DNA from: an uncultured Eggerthellaceae bacterium | GTDB taxonomy: Bacteria > Actinomycetota > Coriobacteriia > Coriobacteriales > Eggerthellaceae | Direction: 5' to 3' | NCBI GenBank assembly: GCA_910580205.1 | Contig: CAJTVP010000001.1 | Coordinates: 104,233-168,232, forward strand | Length of the DNA: 64,000 bases | Shown here: piece by piece, positions 43,149-51,836 of the stretch | How positions within the stretch are numbered: position 1 is the stretch's first letter | Layout: each line of letters begins with the position of its first letter | Translations under genes and position numbers: made by a program | Notes under the pieces: model-generated | Told to the model about the DNA's origin: nothing | Seen by the model: only the letters and a program-made list of their open reading frames with translations | Databases searched by the model: none

Positions 43149-43706
43149 TCAGCCCTGGAAGAGCATCCCGTCTGCCACCTGCTTGGCGCAAGCCGAACCC
43201 TCCAGCACCTCAAGAACGGCCAGGCCGAATGCCAGCGCGGTCCCGGGGCCGGTGGAGGTGAGCAGGTTCCCGTCCTTGGTCACATCCTCCCCCGTGTACG
43301 TCCCGTCCGGGAACACGCCTTCGCAGCCGGGGTAGCAGGTGGCGCGCCGCCCTTCCAGAAGACCCCATTCTGCCAGCACCGTGGGTCCCGCGCAGATGGC
43401 GGCCACCATGCGCGCCGGATCATCCAGCGCTGATCCCAACGCGCCTTTGAGCGGTTGGCATCGCTTCAGGTTGTCCACGCCGCCTGAACCGCCGGGAATC
43501 ATGAGCATGTCGAACGCTCCCAGATCCACGGACTCCAAGAGCGCATCCGCTTCGATCGTGATGCCCTGAGCGCCTTTGACGCCCGTGCGCCCCATGATGG
43601 ACACGAGCGTCACATCCACCCCTCCGCGCCGAAGCGCATCCACTGGAGCCACCACCTCCAGCGGTTCGCATCCATCCGCCAACAACACCGCTGCTCTTTT
43701 CGTCAT
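43149..43706 (-). CDS. DJ-1/PfpI family protein
   Basis: A 185-residue flavodoxin-like protein. The nucleophile elbow reads AAICAGPTVLAEW with the reactive Cys, the conserved Glu is in ADGCEPLEVVAP, and GGVDVTLVS is the second strand. Family members are glyoxalases, deglycases or chaperones. ATG at 43706 with AAAGGG upstream; a TTG two codons earlier is possible. The gene is convergent with the methyltransferase and divergent from the phosphatase. Confidence 0.9.
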   Translation of the reverse strand: MTKRAAVLLADGCEPLEVVAPVDALRRGGVDVTLVSIMGRTGVKGAQGITIEADALLESVDLGAFDMLMIPGGSGGVDNLKRCQPLKGALGSALDDPARMVAAICAGPTVLAEWGLLEGRRATCYPGCEGVFPDGTYTGEDVTKDGNLLTSTGPGTALAFGLAVLEVLEGSACAKQVADGMLFQG

Positions 43707-43800
43707 GATCAACCCTTTCGTCGTGGTCCGTCATCCGCCATTGTGCCAAAGACCCCCTGAGCTTCTGGCTGAGGCTCCGCGATGGTGTCCGAATCGCAAC

Positions 43801-43853
43801 CTTGGCCCGCTCGCGAAGGGCTTCCGCATTCGCATCGCGAGAGAGCGGCCAAG
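43801..43853 (+). repeat. Strong imperfect hairpin upstream of the tyrosine phosphatase gene
   Basis: CTTGGCC pairs with GGCCAAG, then GCTC with GAGC after a one-base bulge, then GCGA with TCGC after a four-base bulge: about 15 paired bases in a 53-nt span, ending 43 bp before the phosphatase start. It has no T run. It may be a leader structure that controls translation or a protein-binding dyad. Confidence 0.5.
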
Positions 43854-43896
43854 ATGATAGACTTCGTCCAACAATGGACTCTGCAACGGAAAGAAC

Positions 43897-44712
43897 GTGG
43901 ATGCGCTGATGCATGTCCTTGAGCTTGATAGCATCGACAACGTGCGCGATCTGGGCGGCATGGCTCTGGCTGGGCCCTGGCGTCTTCGCGAAGGCCTGCT
44001 CGTGAGAGGATCGGCCCTTCACGGCTTGTCCCTCCATGATGAGCGCATCTTGTTCGGCTCGTGGGGGGTGCGCCAAGTGATCGATCTGCGCTGCGGTTGG
44101 GAACGGGAGGCCAAGCCGAACGTTTCCGTGCCGGGGGTGCGGCAGGCGCATGTGCCGTTCTATGATCGAGATGTGGTGGGGATCGAATACAGCGAACCTG
44201 GATGCGGTTCCAAGGTGATCGGCCGGGACGCCGCCTGCGACCCGCGACGGTTCTATCCATCCCTGGCCAATCCGCGCACGGTCGGCCAGATGAAGAAAGC
44301 CGTGCACCTGGTCTTCTCTTGCCTTTTGGAGGGCCGTCCGGTCTATGTGCATTGCAGCGGCGGCAAGGACCGCTCTGGCGTTCTCTGCGCGATCGTGCTG
44401 TCGGCGCTGGGCGCATCCGATGAAGCCATCATGGAGGATTACCTGTTCACGAACGTGGCCCGGGATCGGAAACATGACCAGCTGCTCGCTCATTTCATGG
44501 GATTCTCTGAGGGAGATGTGGCGCGGGCGGAGCTTCTGGTCGAACAACATCGCGCTCACCGGGCGTATCTGGAAGCGTTCTGGCATTCGATCCGCGAAGC
44601 CCATGGCACCAGGCGCGCGTTCTTCGAGCGCGCCCTTGGCGTGGATGAGGCGCTTGCAGCCCAGGTGCGCTCAGCGTGCGCCGAGATGGATGCCCAAGCG
44701 CTCTCCGCATGA
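43897..44712 (+). CDS. Tyrosine-protein phosphatase, DSP-like (PF13350 type)
   Basis: A 271-residue phosphatase. The N-terminus DNVRDLGGMALAGPWRLREG, followed by LLVRGSALHGLS, is the signature of bacterial Y_phosphatase3 proteins, and the active site is VHCSGGKDRSGVLCAIVLSA with Cys and Arg six residues apart. Such enzymes hydrolyse phosphotyrosine or phosphoinositides. The start is GTG 43897 after GGAAAG, or ATG 43909. It is convergent with the APH-type gene (5-bp gap). Confidence 0.88.
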   Translation: MDALMHVLELDSIDNVRDLGGMALAGPWRLREGLLVRGSALHGLSLHDERILFGSWGVRQVIDLRCGWEREAKPNVSVPGVRQAHVPFYDRDVVGIEYSEPGCGSKVIGRDAACDPRRFYPSLANPRTVGQMKKAVHLVFSCLLEGRPVYVHCSGGKDRSGVLCAIVLSALGASDEAIMEDYLFTNVARDRKHDQLLAHFMGFSEGDVARAELLVEQHRAHRAYLEAFWHSIREAHGTRRAFFERALGVDEALAAQVRSACAEMDAQALSA

Positions 44713-44717
44713 GCCTT

Positions 44718-45782
44718 TCAGAAGCACTCCTTCGCGAGGAATCCCAAAAAGCCGTCGGATAGATAGATGGGCACCTTGGCCATGGCCTTGCTGGTGCGAT
44801 GCAGCGCTTCATCCTTCGCATAGAGCGCCTGGGCTCTCAGGCACCATGCGATCGCGCGGAAGGTGGCCACTCTGAAGAACGCGGAGAACCGCCCCTCGAA
44901 GCCCTTGGTCGGGACGCGGCCGTCCGCAGCCCTCCAATACAGCTCAAGGAACGCATCTATCTCCTTCGCGGGGAAGAGCATGTCGCTATCCCAGAACGTC
45001 GTGGTCGGGGCCACGAAGAACGCCAGGTCTTCAGCCACATCCCCCAAGATCGGGCGCTCCCAGTCAACGAAGGAGCCAGGAGGCGCGGCCGCGGGCCCCG
45101 TTCCCGTCCAGGCCGCAGCCGCTTTCGCCGATCCGGCGGGGATGAGGAAGTGGCTCGGCAGCGTTTCGGTGTTCACGATCCGCGCATCTTCGCCATCGAA
45201 GCTGTATCCGTCGATGGCCTCTTGGCAGGAGGCGGCGAAGGCATCGACGAAGCGCACCACCCGCTCTTCGCGGACGGGAGACGCCAGATAGAGACGGTAT
45301 CGGCCAAGGCATTCTTGGAACAGCGCGTTCAAGGGATCTTTGGGGCGGATGAGCGGCACGTCGTCTGAGACGGGCAGCCCGTGCACATCGGCCATCATCT
45401 GAGCTGCGCAGGCCACATCTCCTGGGCGCAGATCGTCGAAGTCGAGCTCTGTCCCTTCGCAGAAGCTGATGACGAGCGCGCCTTCGCCTGGAGCGTCAGG
45501 AGCGTCATCCAAGAACAGCGGCAGCGGGGTGCATCCAGAGGGCTTGAGGAGGCGCAGCGCATCGTATTCATAGCGGACCTGGTTCTCATGGAAAGGCTGC
45601 TTCGTCACGTTGATGCGCAGCACGAACGCGCGTCCATCTGGGCTGTCGAACCGGAAGTTCAGATTATGCTCGCCCATGCCCAGAGGAGTGGGAGCGAGAT
45701 CGGCATCCCTGGGGATGCTGAGCGCTTCGCGCAACCGGTCGTTCCCCTCCAGATAGCGGGCGGCATCGATGGCGTTTTCCAT
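44718..45782 (-). CDS. APH-fold kinase-like protein with altered catalytic loop
   Basis: A 354-residue protein with an aminoglycoside/choline-kinase-like fold: Gly-loop region PLGMGEHNLNFRFDSPDG, FVLRINVTK with the ATP-binding Lys position, and a metal loop VDWERPILGDVAEDLAFF. The catalytic segment, normally HGDxxxxN, reads VNTETLPSHFLI, so His-Gly-Asp is replaced by Asn-Thr-Glu. Either Glu takes over as base or the activity differs. Substrate unknown. ATG at 45782 with AAAGGAAG upstream. Its promoter region contains the dyad at 45869. Confidence 0.72.
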   Translation of the reverse strand: MENAIDAARYLEGNDRLREALSIPRDADLAPTPLGMGEHNLNFRFDSPDGRAFVLRINVTKQPFHENQVRYEYDALRLLKPSGCTPLPLFLDDAPDAPGEGALVISFCEGTELDFDDLRPGDVACAAQMMADVHGLPVSDDVPLIRPKDPLNALFQECLGRYRLYLASPVREERVVRFVDAFAASCQEAIDGYSFDGEDARIVNTETLPSHFLIPAGSAKAAAAWTGTGPAAAPPGSFVDWERPILGDVAEDLAFFVAPTTTFWDSDMLFPAKEIDAFLELYWRAADGRVPTKGFEGRFSAFFRVATFRAIAWCLRAQALYAKDEALHRTSKAMAKVPIYLSDGFLGFLAKECF

Positions 45783-45868
45783 GAAGGGCGCTTCCTTTCA
45801 TGACGATGGTGGAGGGCATCTGAGGCCATCATCGCGGGTCTTGGAAAAAGGGGTTGTCAAATATAGGA

Positions 45869-45883
45869 CAATATCTTATATTG
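45869..45883. promoter_or_regulatory. AT-rich dyad upstream of the APH-fold gene
   Basis: CAATAT and ATATTG are perfect arms around CTT, in an unusually AT-rich segment (45858-45885) for this genome. It lies about 90 bp before the start codon and probably overlaps the promoter. Confidence 0.5.
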
Positions 45884-45903
45884 AACACGGTCTGAAACAC
45901 AGG

Positions 45904-45940
45904 CGAACGCCCGGAGGTCGATGAGATCTTCGGGCGTTCG
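45904..45940. repeat. 10-bp inverted repeat between the APH-fold and PARG-like genes
   Basis: CGAACGCCCG (45904-45913) and CGGGCGTTCG (45931-45940) pair perfectly across 17 bases. It lies about 57 bp beyond the stop codon of the PARG-like gene and is likely its 3' end hairpin, although no T tract follows. Confidence 0.6.
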
Positions 45941-45996
45941 TGCGCGAAGGGGCGGTCAGGGCGCGAACGCCATGCGCCATGGGCGCACACGGCCGC

Positions 45997-46878
45997 TTAG
46001 CGGATCGTGATCCCTTCAGGGAGGTCGATGGAGCGCCAGTCTTCGTCTTCCTCTTCTCCCTCTTCCTCCGGGACGGGGATCTCTTCTTTCTGCTCCGCTT
46101 CCATGCTCCCGAACCGCTCCGTGAACGCCTCAAGGAAGGGGCGCGGCACGGCGAACACGATCTTGCCGATGGCTCCGGGATGCTCATCGATCCATGCCTT
46201 GAACAGCTCGGTGACTTGGTTCGGGTCATAGCCCATCCGCCCGCAGGCGAACGCGCCCACCACGAGCGTGTCGACCTCATTCGCCGCCGCGATGCGCAAA
46301 AGCGTCTCCACCCGTTGCGCCAGCTCGCGGTCGCACTCCCGCTCAGAGCGGTGGTTCTCCAGCGCGCGGGCGCGCAGCGGCTCCGGGATGGCGATGACGT
46401 CGGCTTTCTTGATGGAGCCGCCCTTGAGGAAGATGACGTCCGGGATGAATGCCGCGCGGTCCGTGAACAGCATCCCCCGCGCGTATCCGCGGTTCTTCTG
46501 GTGGTAGGCGGGCGCGATGTCTTTGAGAATGGGGTAGAGGTTACTGGCCGAGCAGAGGATCTGCTCCGGTCCGAAGGCGCCGTCCTCATAGGCGCCACCG
46601 GGACGCGTGAAAGAAGCCGGGTCCACCACGGCCACATGCCCCGCGCCGAATCTATCCACCGCTTCCGGCGCGAAGCTGGTGGTGACCAACGTCTCGGTGG
46701 CTTCCGCCCGTGGCTCTGGCAAGGAGAGGTCGCGGCCCGTGCCCTCTTCATAGATGAGCGCCGCTGCGGCGCTGGCGGCCGTCTCCTTGGAGAACGCGCC
46801 TTTCATGAGCCCTATGTGCTCAGCGGCGGCTCGCTTGCGCTCTTCGCGTTCGGCGGTGCGGTCTGTTCTTTCAGCCAT
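45997..46878 (-). CDS. PARG-like macro-domain protein (TIGR02452/DUF2263 family)
   Basis: A 293-residue cytosolic protein. After a helical N-terminal region (AEHIGLMKGAFSKETAA) the ADP-ribose-binding macro fold appears: VAVVDPASFTRPGGAYEDGA, FGPEQILCSASNLYPIL, then VVGAFACGRMGYDPNQVTEL. The usual GGG...QEE catalytic loop is GGA...PEQ here, so the second catalytic Glu is Gln. The C-terminus is strongly acidic (EEEGEEEDEDW). Relatives remove or bind ADP-ribose or act in phage defence and nucleotide repair. ATG at 46878 has AAAGGA upstream. Confidence 0.82.
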   Translation of the reverse strand: MAERTDRTAEREERKRAAAEHIGLMKGAFSKETAASAAAALIYEEGTGRDLSLPEPRAEATETLVTTSFAPEAVDRFGAGHVAVVDPASFTRPGGAYEDGAFGPEQILCSASNLYPILKDIAPAYHQKNRGYARGMLFTDRAAFIPDVIFLKGGSIKKADVIAIPEPLRARALENHRSERECDRELAQRVETLLRIAAANEVDTLVVGAFACGRMGYDPNQVTELFKAWIDEHPGAIGKIVFAVPRPFLEAFTERFGSMEAEQKEEIPVPEEEGEEEDEDWRSIDLPEGITIR

Positions 46879-47091
46879 GGTCATCCTTTCTCTTCTGGGC
46901 GTATTGTACGCGCTTGGAAGGGCCGCAGGGTCGCTTCCGGCCATCTTCCATCCTGTTTCCTTCGATGGCGGCAACGTTTCATGGCATCCGGCTGTCGGGA
47001 AGGTGACAATATCGGCCCGCGCTCCTCTTTTGGTTCTCGGTCGGTGGTAGGGTTGAGGCCATCGTTGATGAAGAGAGGCGGGAGGGGACCG

Positions 47092-48555
47092 ATGACGGGG
47101 CATGGGAAGGCGGCTTCTGCAGCTTCGGCTGACCCGGCCCGTTCGCTTTCCGAACCAGCGAAGAGGCGGATGGTCATCTTCCTGTTCGCCTGCAACATCT
47201 TGGCCTCTTTCATGCAATTCCTCATGAACGTGGCTCTGGACCATGTGGCCGTTGAATACCACGTGCGCCTGTCAGAAGCGAATCTGCTCGTGCTGGGATT
47301 CTCCATCGTGGCGGCCGTGGTGATCGTGATGGCCTCTTCGCTTTTGCGGAGATATGGCCTCAAGCGCATGACGGAGTTCGGCCTCATCATGGCGTTCATA
47401 GGTTCCGCCTTGGGCGCGTTGGCATGGTGCTTCCCCGTGTTGGTGGCGGCTCGCCTCATCCAAGCCATCACCACAGGCCTGTTCTTCCCGCTCATAAACG
47501 AAGCGCTCCTGCGGCTTTCTCCCAAGGGCAAGGCGGGACATCTCCTCGCCATGGACAGCGGCGTGATCGGCGTGGGGATGGCTGGCGCTCCCATCTTGGC
47601 CGGGTTGGTCATCACCTATTGGGGGCTCTCCGCGCTGTTCGCCATCCCGGCGGTGACCGCGCTCCTCCTCCTCATCGTTTCACGCTTCATGCTCCATGAC
47701 ATCGAGGAGCATGATCCTACCCAGCCCATAGACCTTTTGAGCGTGGCGTTGAGCCTCTTCGGGCTGGGCGCGTTCATGGTGGGCCTGAACGAGGTCTCGC
47801 ACCTGCCCCTTCCCATGGTCGGGCTCATGGTCGCCGGCATCGCGTTGCTCATCCTCTTCGCGGTGCGCCAGCGCGCCCTCCCGCGCCCGCTTCTGGATCT
47901 GAGCGCTTTCAAGAACATGAGCTTCTCTTTGGGCGAGACCTTGATCTTCTTGAGCTACATGAGCTCCATCTATCTGAGCCTCCTCATGCCGTTGTATCTG
48001 GAAGGCGTATCCGGGTTCTCGCCGTTCATCGCTGGCTGCCTGTTGGCGCCCGCCATGCTCTCCTACGCCGGCTTCTGCTTCGTGAGCGGCAAGATGCTCG
48101 GACGCTTCGGCGTGTGGCCGCTCATCCCTCTTGGGTTCGCGGTGTGCTGCCTTGGGTTTTGCGGCCTCATGGCGGGGACGCGGTTCGGCATCGTGGCCAT
48201 CATCGTGATCTGCATGATGGTGGCTTGTTGCGGGATCGGGATGGAATACCCGGCCGTCAAGAGCGTTGACCTGGAATCCCTGCCGCCTGAGGTGTCTTCG
48301 GCAGGCTCCTCCATCCATTCCACGCTCGTGCAGATCGCGGGATCCGTCTCATCAGCGCTGTTCGTGGGCATCATGTCCGGGGACGTGCACCGTCTCATGG
48401 GAAGCGGCATGGCGAAGACCGCAGCCTATGATGCCGGTTTCACGGTGACGCTGTATCTGGCTGTCGCGTTCGTGGTGGCCGCCGTGGCGCTCTCTTTGAT
48501 CTATGCGCGCCATGTGCGCAAGGTGACCCGCAAGGGAGCAGATGGGATACACTGA
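47092..48555 (+). CDS. MFS transporter, DHA2/EmrB type
   Basis: A 487-residue major facilitator protein with about 14 hydrophobic segments, typical of proton-coupled drug exporters (NVALDHVAVEYHVRLSEANL in helix 1-loop, LIQAITTGLFFPLINEALL, GYPAVKS-like GMEYPAVKSVDLE in the C-half). ATG at 47092 follows GGAGG by six bases. It heads a run of five same-strand genes (MFS, ClC, MFS, fchA, folD) with gaps of 30 bp or less. Confidence 0.88.
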   Translation: MTGHGKAASAASADPARSLSEPAKRRMVIFLFACNILASFMQFLMNVALDHVAVEYHVRLSEANLLVLGFSIVAAVVIVMASSLLRRYGLKRMTEFGLIMAFIGSALGALAWCFPVLVAARLIQAITTGLFFPLINEALLRLSPKGKAGHLLAMDSGVIGVGMAGAPILAGLVITYWGLSALFAIPAVTALLLLIVSRFMLHDIEEHDPTQPIDLLSVALSLFGLGAFMVGLNEVSHLPLPMVGLMVAGIALLILFAVRQRALPRPLLDLSAFKNMSFSLGETLIFLSYMSSIYLSLLMPLYLEGVSGFSPFIAGCLLAPAMLSYAGFCFVSGKMLGRFGVWPLIPLGFAVCCLGFCGLMAGTRFGIVAIIVICMMVACCGIGMEYPAVKSVDLESLPPEVSSAGSSIHSTLVQIAGSVSSALFVGIMSGDVHRLMGSGMAKTAAYDAGFTVTLYLAVAFVVAAVALSLIYARHVRKVTRKGADGIH

Positions 48556-48585
48556 GACCCTTCGATGGGAACGAGGAAGGGTGCC

Positions 48586-49851
48586 ATGCTCAAACGGATA
48601 GCCTACGGGTTGCTCACCATCGCGTTCGGCGCTTTCGCCGGCGCATTCGCATGGTTGTTCTTCTTTTTGATGAACACGGGCATCGCCCTTATCTGGGATG
48701 CGCTCCCCTCCGCTCTGTCGGACGCTGGCGTGCCCACGCTCCTGTATCCTCTCGTCCTTTGCATGGTCGGAGGGGTGGTGATAGGCCTGTTCGCGAAGGG
48801 CTTCGGCGCGTATCCAGAGGACTTGAACACGGTCATGGGCCAAGTGAAGAAGACCGGCCGTTATGAATACGAGCATATGGGCGCATCGTTTTTCGGGGCG
48901 CTTCTGCCGCTGTTGTTCGGCGGGTCCATCGGCCCTGAGGCGGGGCTTACCGGCGTCATCGCCGGGCTGTGCACCTGGGTGGGGGACCGCCTCCGTTTCA
49001 TGGGGACGCAGATGCGCGAACTGGCCGAAGCGGGCACGGCGGCGGTGCTCTCCGCCATCTTCGCCACGCCGCTGTTCGGTTTGGCGGTGCCCGTGGTGGG
49101 GGCCGTTGATGAATCGGAGAGCGCGCGGCCGATCAGCCAGATCAGCTTGGAAGTGCCCAAAGCGCTGAAGGCCGCCGTGTACCTGCTGGCGGTCGCGGGA
49201 GCGCTCGGCGCCATGGCGGGATTGTCCGCGCTCTTCGGCGCGGGCGGAGGTCTGCCTCGTTTCTCGGATATCGCCATCGGCGCGCCGGAGATCCTGTGGT
49301 TCGCCCCCTTGGCAGTGGCGGGAGCGGCAGCGGGATGGTTGTATCACCCGTTCGGCGCGCTCGTGCGGCGCGCATCCTCCGCCCTGGGCGCCCATGTCAT
49401 CTTGAAGCCGGTGATCGCAGGGGCGGTGCTGGGCGGTTGCGGCGTGGTGCTGCCCTATGCCATGTTCGCCGGCGAACAGCAAACGGAGATCCTCATGGAA
49501 GGGTGGACGCAGATCGGCTCGGTGGCGCTCATCGCCACGGGGCTGGTGAAGGTGCTCACCACGCAGGTGTGCCTGAACTTGGGGTGGCGCGGCGGCCACT
49601 TCTTCCCGCTCATCTTCGCGGGGATCAGCCTGGGATATGGGCTCGCGCTTCTGACGGGGGTTGATCCGGTGTTCACGCTTTGCGTGGTGACCAGCGCGCT
49701 CATGGGCGCGGTCATGCGCCAGCCGGTGATGACGGCGCTGCTTCTGTTCTTGGTGTTCCCCGTCAAAGGCGCGCTCGTCTTGCTGGTGGCGGCCTCTGCA
49801 GGTTCGGTCATCCCCGTCCCCCGATCCTGGTGCGGGAGGACCGATGGCTGA
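48586..49851 (+). CDS. ClC family chloride channel/transporter
   Basis: A 421-residue membrane protein of the ClC fold. Selectivity motifs are recognisable though divergent: GGSIGPEAGLTG (equivalent to GREGP) and GWRGGHFFPLIFAG (GxFxP). The full set of ~12 helices fits. It probably exchanges Cl- (or fluoride) for protons; the GREGP variant GPEAG leaves specificity open. ATG at 48586 with GAGGAAGGG upstream. The next gene overlaps its stop by 8 bp. Confidence 0.85.
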   Translation: MLKRIAYGLLTIAFGAFAGAFAWLFFFLMNTGIALIWDALPSALSDAGVPTLLYPLVLCMVGGVVIGLFAKGFGAYPEDLNTVMGQVKKTGRYEYEHMGASFFGALLPLLFGGSIGPEAGLTGVIAGLCTWVGDRLRFMGTQMRELAEAGTAAVLSAIFATPLFGLAVPVVGAVDESESARPISQISLEVPKALKAAVYLLAVAGALGAMAGLSALFGAGGGLPRFSDIAIGAPEILWFAPLAVAGAAAGWLYHPFGALVRRASSALGAHVILKPVIAGAVLGGCGVVLPYAMFAGEQQTEILMEGWTQIGSVALIATGLVKVLTTQVCLNLGWRGGHFFPLIFAGISLGYGLALLTGVDPVFTLCVVTSALMGAVMRQPVMTALLLFLVFPVKGALVLLVAASAGSVIPVPRSWCGRTDG

Positions 49852-51202
49852 CGGCCAGAAGATCGAAAGGGGCACCCTGTCCCTGTTCGCCATCGTGGTG
49901 CTCACATGCGCCTTGGGATCGCTCACGCAAACGGTCATGAACTCCATGCTCCTGGGCGTGCAGGCGGACTTCGGCACGGCTGAGAGCGTGAGCCAGTGGC
50001 TCACCACCATCTACATGCTCACGATCGGCATCATGGTGCCTTTGGTGACGCATCTCGCTCGCCGCATGACGGCGCGCACGCTCATCTTGATCGCCCTGGG
50101 GCTGTTCCTCGCAGGATCTTTGGTGGACCTGGTCGCGCCCACGTTCTTGGTCCTTTTGCTCGGCCGCATCCCGCAGGCCATGGCAACAGGCATCACGCTG
50201 CCGCTCCTCACCACGATCGCCATGACGCGGTTTCCCCGGGGCAAGAATGGCACCGCCATGGGGATCGCGGGGATAGCCATGGGATTCGCGCCGAACATCG
50301 GGCCTTTGATCGGCGGCGCGCTCATGGGCAGCTGGGGCTGGCGCAGCTTCTTCATCCTGTTGGCTGCTTGTTTGATCGCGCTGTTCGCCTTCACGATGCT
50401 GCTCGTGCGGCGGGAGCAGGCGCCCGATGGGAGCGCGCGTCTGGACCTGCTGTCCTTCGCGCTGTCTTCAGTGGGCTTCGGCGGCCTGCTTCTGGGATTC
50501 ACCAATGGGGCGAACGCGGGGTTGGCGGACTTTTCCGTGATAGCTCCATTGCTGGTGGGCGCAGGGGCGCTCGCGTGGTTCATCGTGCGGCAAGGACAGG
50601 TGGACAACCCGCTCATATCCATGAGCATCTTCAAGAGCCGTTCCTATCGCGTGAGCTTCGCCGCGCAGGATCTCCTGTTCGCATCCTTCATGGGCATCAC
50701 GCTCGTCGTGCCGTTGTTCGTGCAGAACGTCTGCGGCATGAGCGCGCTGGATGCCGGGATCGTGTTCATCCCCGCCACCATCTTCGCCGTGATCGTGAAC
50801 CCGCTTTCCGGGTGGTTGAGCGACAAGATCGGGGCGCGGTGGGTGGTCATCGGCGCTTCCGTCTTCCTCGTGAGCGGCTCTGTCGCCATGATCTTCGTGG
50901 ATGAGGCATGCCCTCTCTGGCTCCTGACGGTGATGCAGACGGTTCGCGGCATCGGCGTCAGCGCGCTCATAGGGCCGTTGAACTCCTGGGGCATGCGGGA
51001 GCTGGCGCCTCAGACGATGATGGATGGCAGCGCCTTCTTCACGACGGTGAGGCAGGCATGCGCATCGTTCGGCACGGCGCTCATGATGCTGTTCATAGCC
51101 GCGCTGGGGATCGGCTCCGCCGTGGGGTATCAGGTCGCCTTCGGCTTCTCCGCCCTGTGCGCCTTGGCGGTGATGCTCTTGGGCATCTTTCAAGTTCGGT
51201 GA
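49844..51202 (+). CDS. MFS transporter, DHA2 type
   Basis: A 452-residue exporter with 12-14 hydrophobic segments. The helix 4-5 region LLLGRIPQAMATGITLPLLT and motif C-like GIAGIAMGFAPNIGPLIGGALMG are hallmarks of proton antiporters of the EmrB/QacA group. ATG overlaps the ClC stop, so the two are translationally coupled. Two MFS exporters flanking a chloride channel in one operon is uncommon; the substrate is not predictable. Confidence 0.88.
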   Translation: MADGQKIERGTLSLFAIVVLTCALGSLTQTVMNSMLLGVQADFGTAESVSQWLTTIYMLTIGIMVPLVTHLARRMTARTLILIALGLFLAGSLVDLVAPTFLVLLLGRIPQAMATGITLPLLTTIAMTRFPRGKNGTAMGIAGIAMGFAPNIGPLIGGALMGSWGWRSFFILLAACLIALFAFTMLLVRREQAPDGSARLDLLSFALSSVGFGGLLLGFTNGANAGLADFSVIAPLLVGAGALAWFIVRQGQVDNPLISMSIFKSRSYRVSFAAQDLLFASFMGITLVVPLFVQNVCGMSALDAGIVFIPATIFAVIVNPLSGWLSDKIGARWVVIGASVFLVSGSVAMIFVDEACPLWLLTVMQTVRGIGVSALIGPLNSWGMRELAPQTMMDGSAFFTTVRQACASFGTALMMLFIAALGIGSAVGYQVAFGFSALCALAVMLLGIFQVR

Positions 51203-51225
51203 CGAAGAACGGAGGGCGGGCGCAG

Positions 51226-51834
51226 ATGGACACCGCGTTTTTGGATGAGCTGGCAAGCGGATCCCCCACGCCGGGTGGCGGAGGGGCGGCGGCCTATGGC
51301 GGGGCGCTGGCGGCGGCGCTGGCTTCCATGGTCTGCCACCTCACCATCGGGAAGAAGCGTTACGCGGACGTGGAGCCGCAGATGGAAGAGGCTCTTTCCC
51401 GCTTGACGGACCTTCGCCGGGAGCTTGAGGCGCTCGTTGAAGCGGATGCGCGCGCGTTCGCTCCGCTCTCAGACGCCTATCGCATGCCGAAGGCCACGCC
51501 TGGGGAGGCGCGAGCCAAAGAGGCGGCTCTCCAGGCGGCGCTCAAGGATGCCACCGAAGTGCCGCTTTCCATCATGGAGGCGTGCGCTCGCGTGATCTCC
51601 GAGTTGGGGTTCCTCCAAGAGGAGGGGAGCCGGCTGGCGCTCTCGGATGTGGGCTGCGCGGCGCTCTTCGCCGACGCTGCGCTGCAAGCGGCGAACATGA
51701 ACGTGCGCATCAACGTCTCATCTCTAGCCGATGAGGATAAAGCGCTGGCCTATGAGCGCAAGGCTGACGGCCTTTTGCGCGCCGGACGCGCAACGGCGCA
51801 GCAGGTGGCCGAGAACGTGATGAAGGAGCTTTGA
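51226..51834 (+). CDS. fchA: Methenyl-THF cyclohydrolase/formiminotransferase-cyclodeaminase domain protein
   Basis: A 202-residue all-helical protein of the FTCD_C family: LDELASGSPTPGGGGAAAYG and MVCHLTIGKKRYADVEPQME are its signature. Stand-alone members act as methenyl-tetrahydrofolate cyclohydrolase (FchA) or cyclodeaminase. ATG follows GGAGGG by eight bases. It is followed two bases later by folD, whose cyclohydrolase Lys is missing, so FchA probably supplies that step in the one-carbon pathway. Confidence 0.9.
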   Translation: MDTAFLDELASGSPTPGGGGAAAYGGALAAALASMVCHLTIGKKRYADVEPQMEEALSRLTDLRRELEALVEADARAFAPLSDAYRMPKATPGEARAKEAALQAALKDATEVPLSIMEACARVISELGFLQEEGSRLALSDVGCAALFADAALQAANMNVRINVSSLADEDKALAYERKADGLLRAGRATAQQVAENVMKEL

Positions 51835-51836
51835 TC

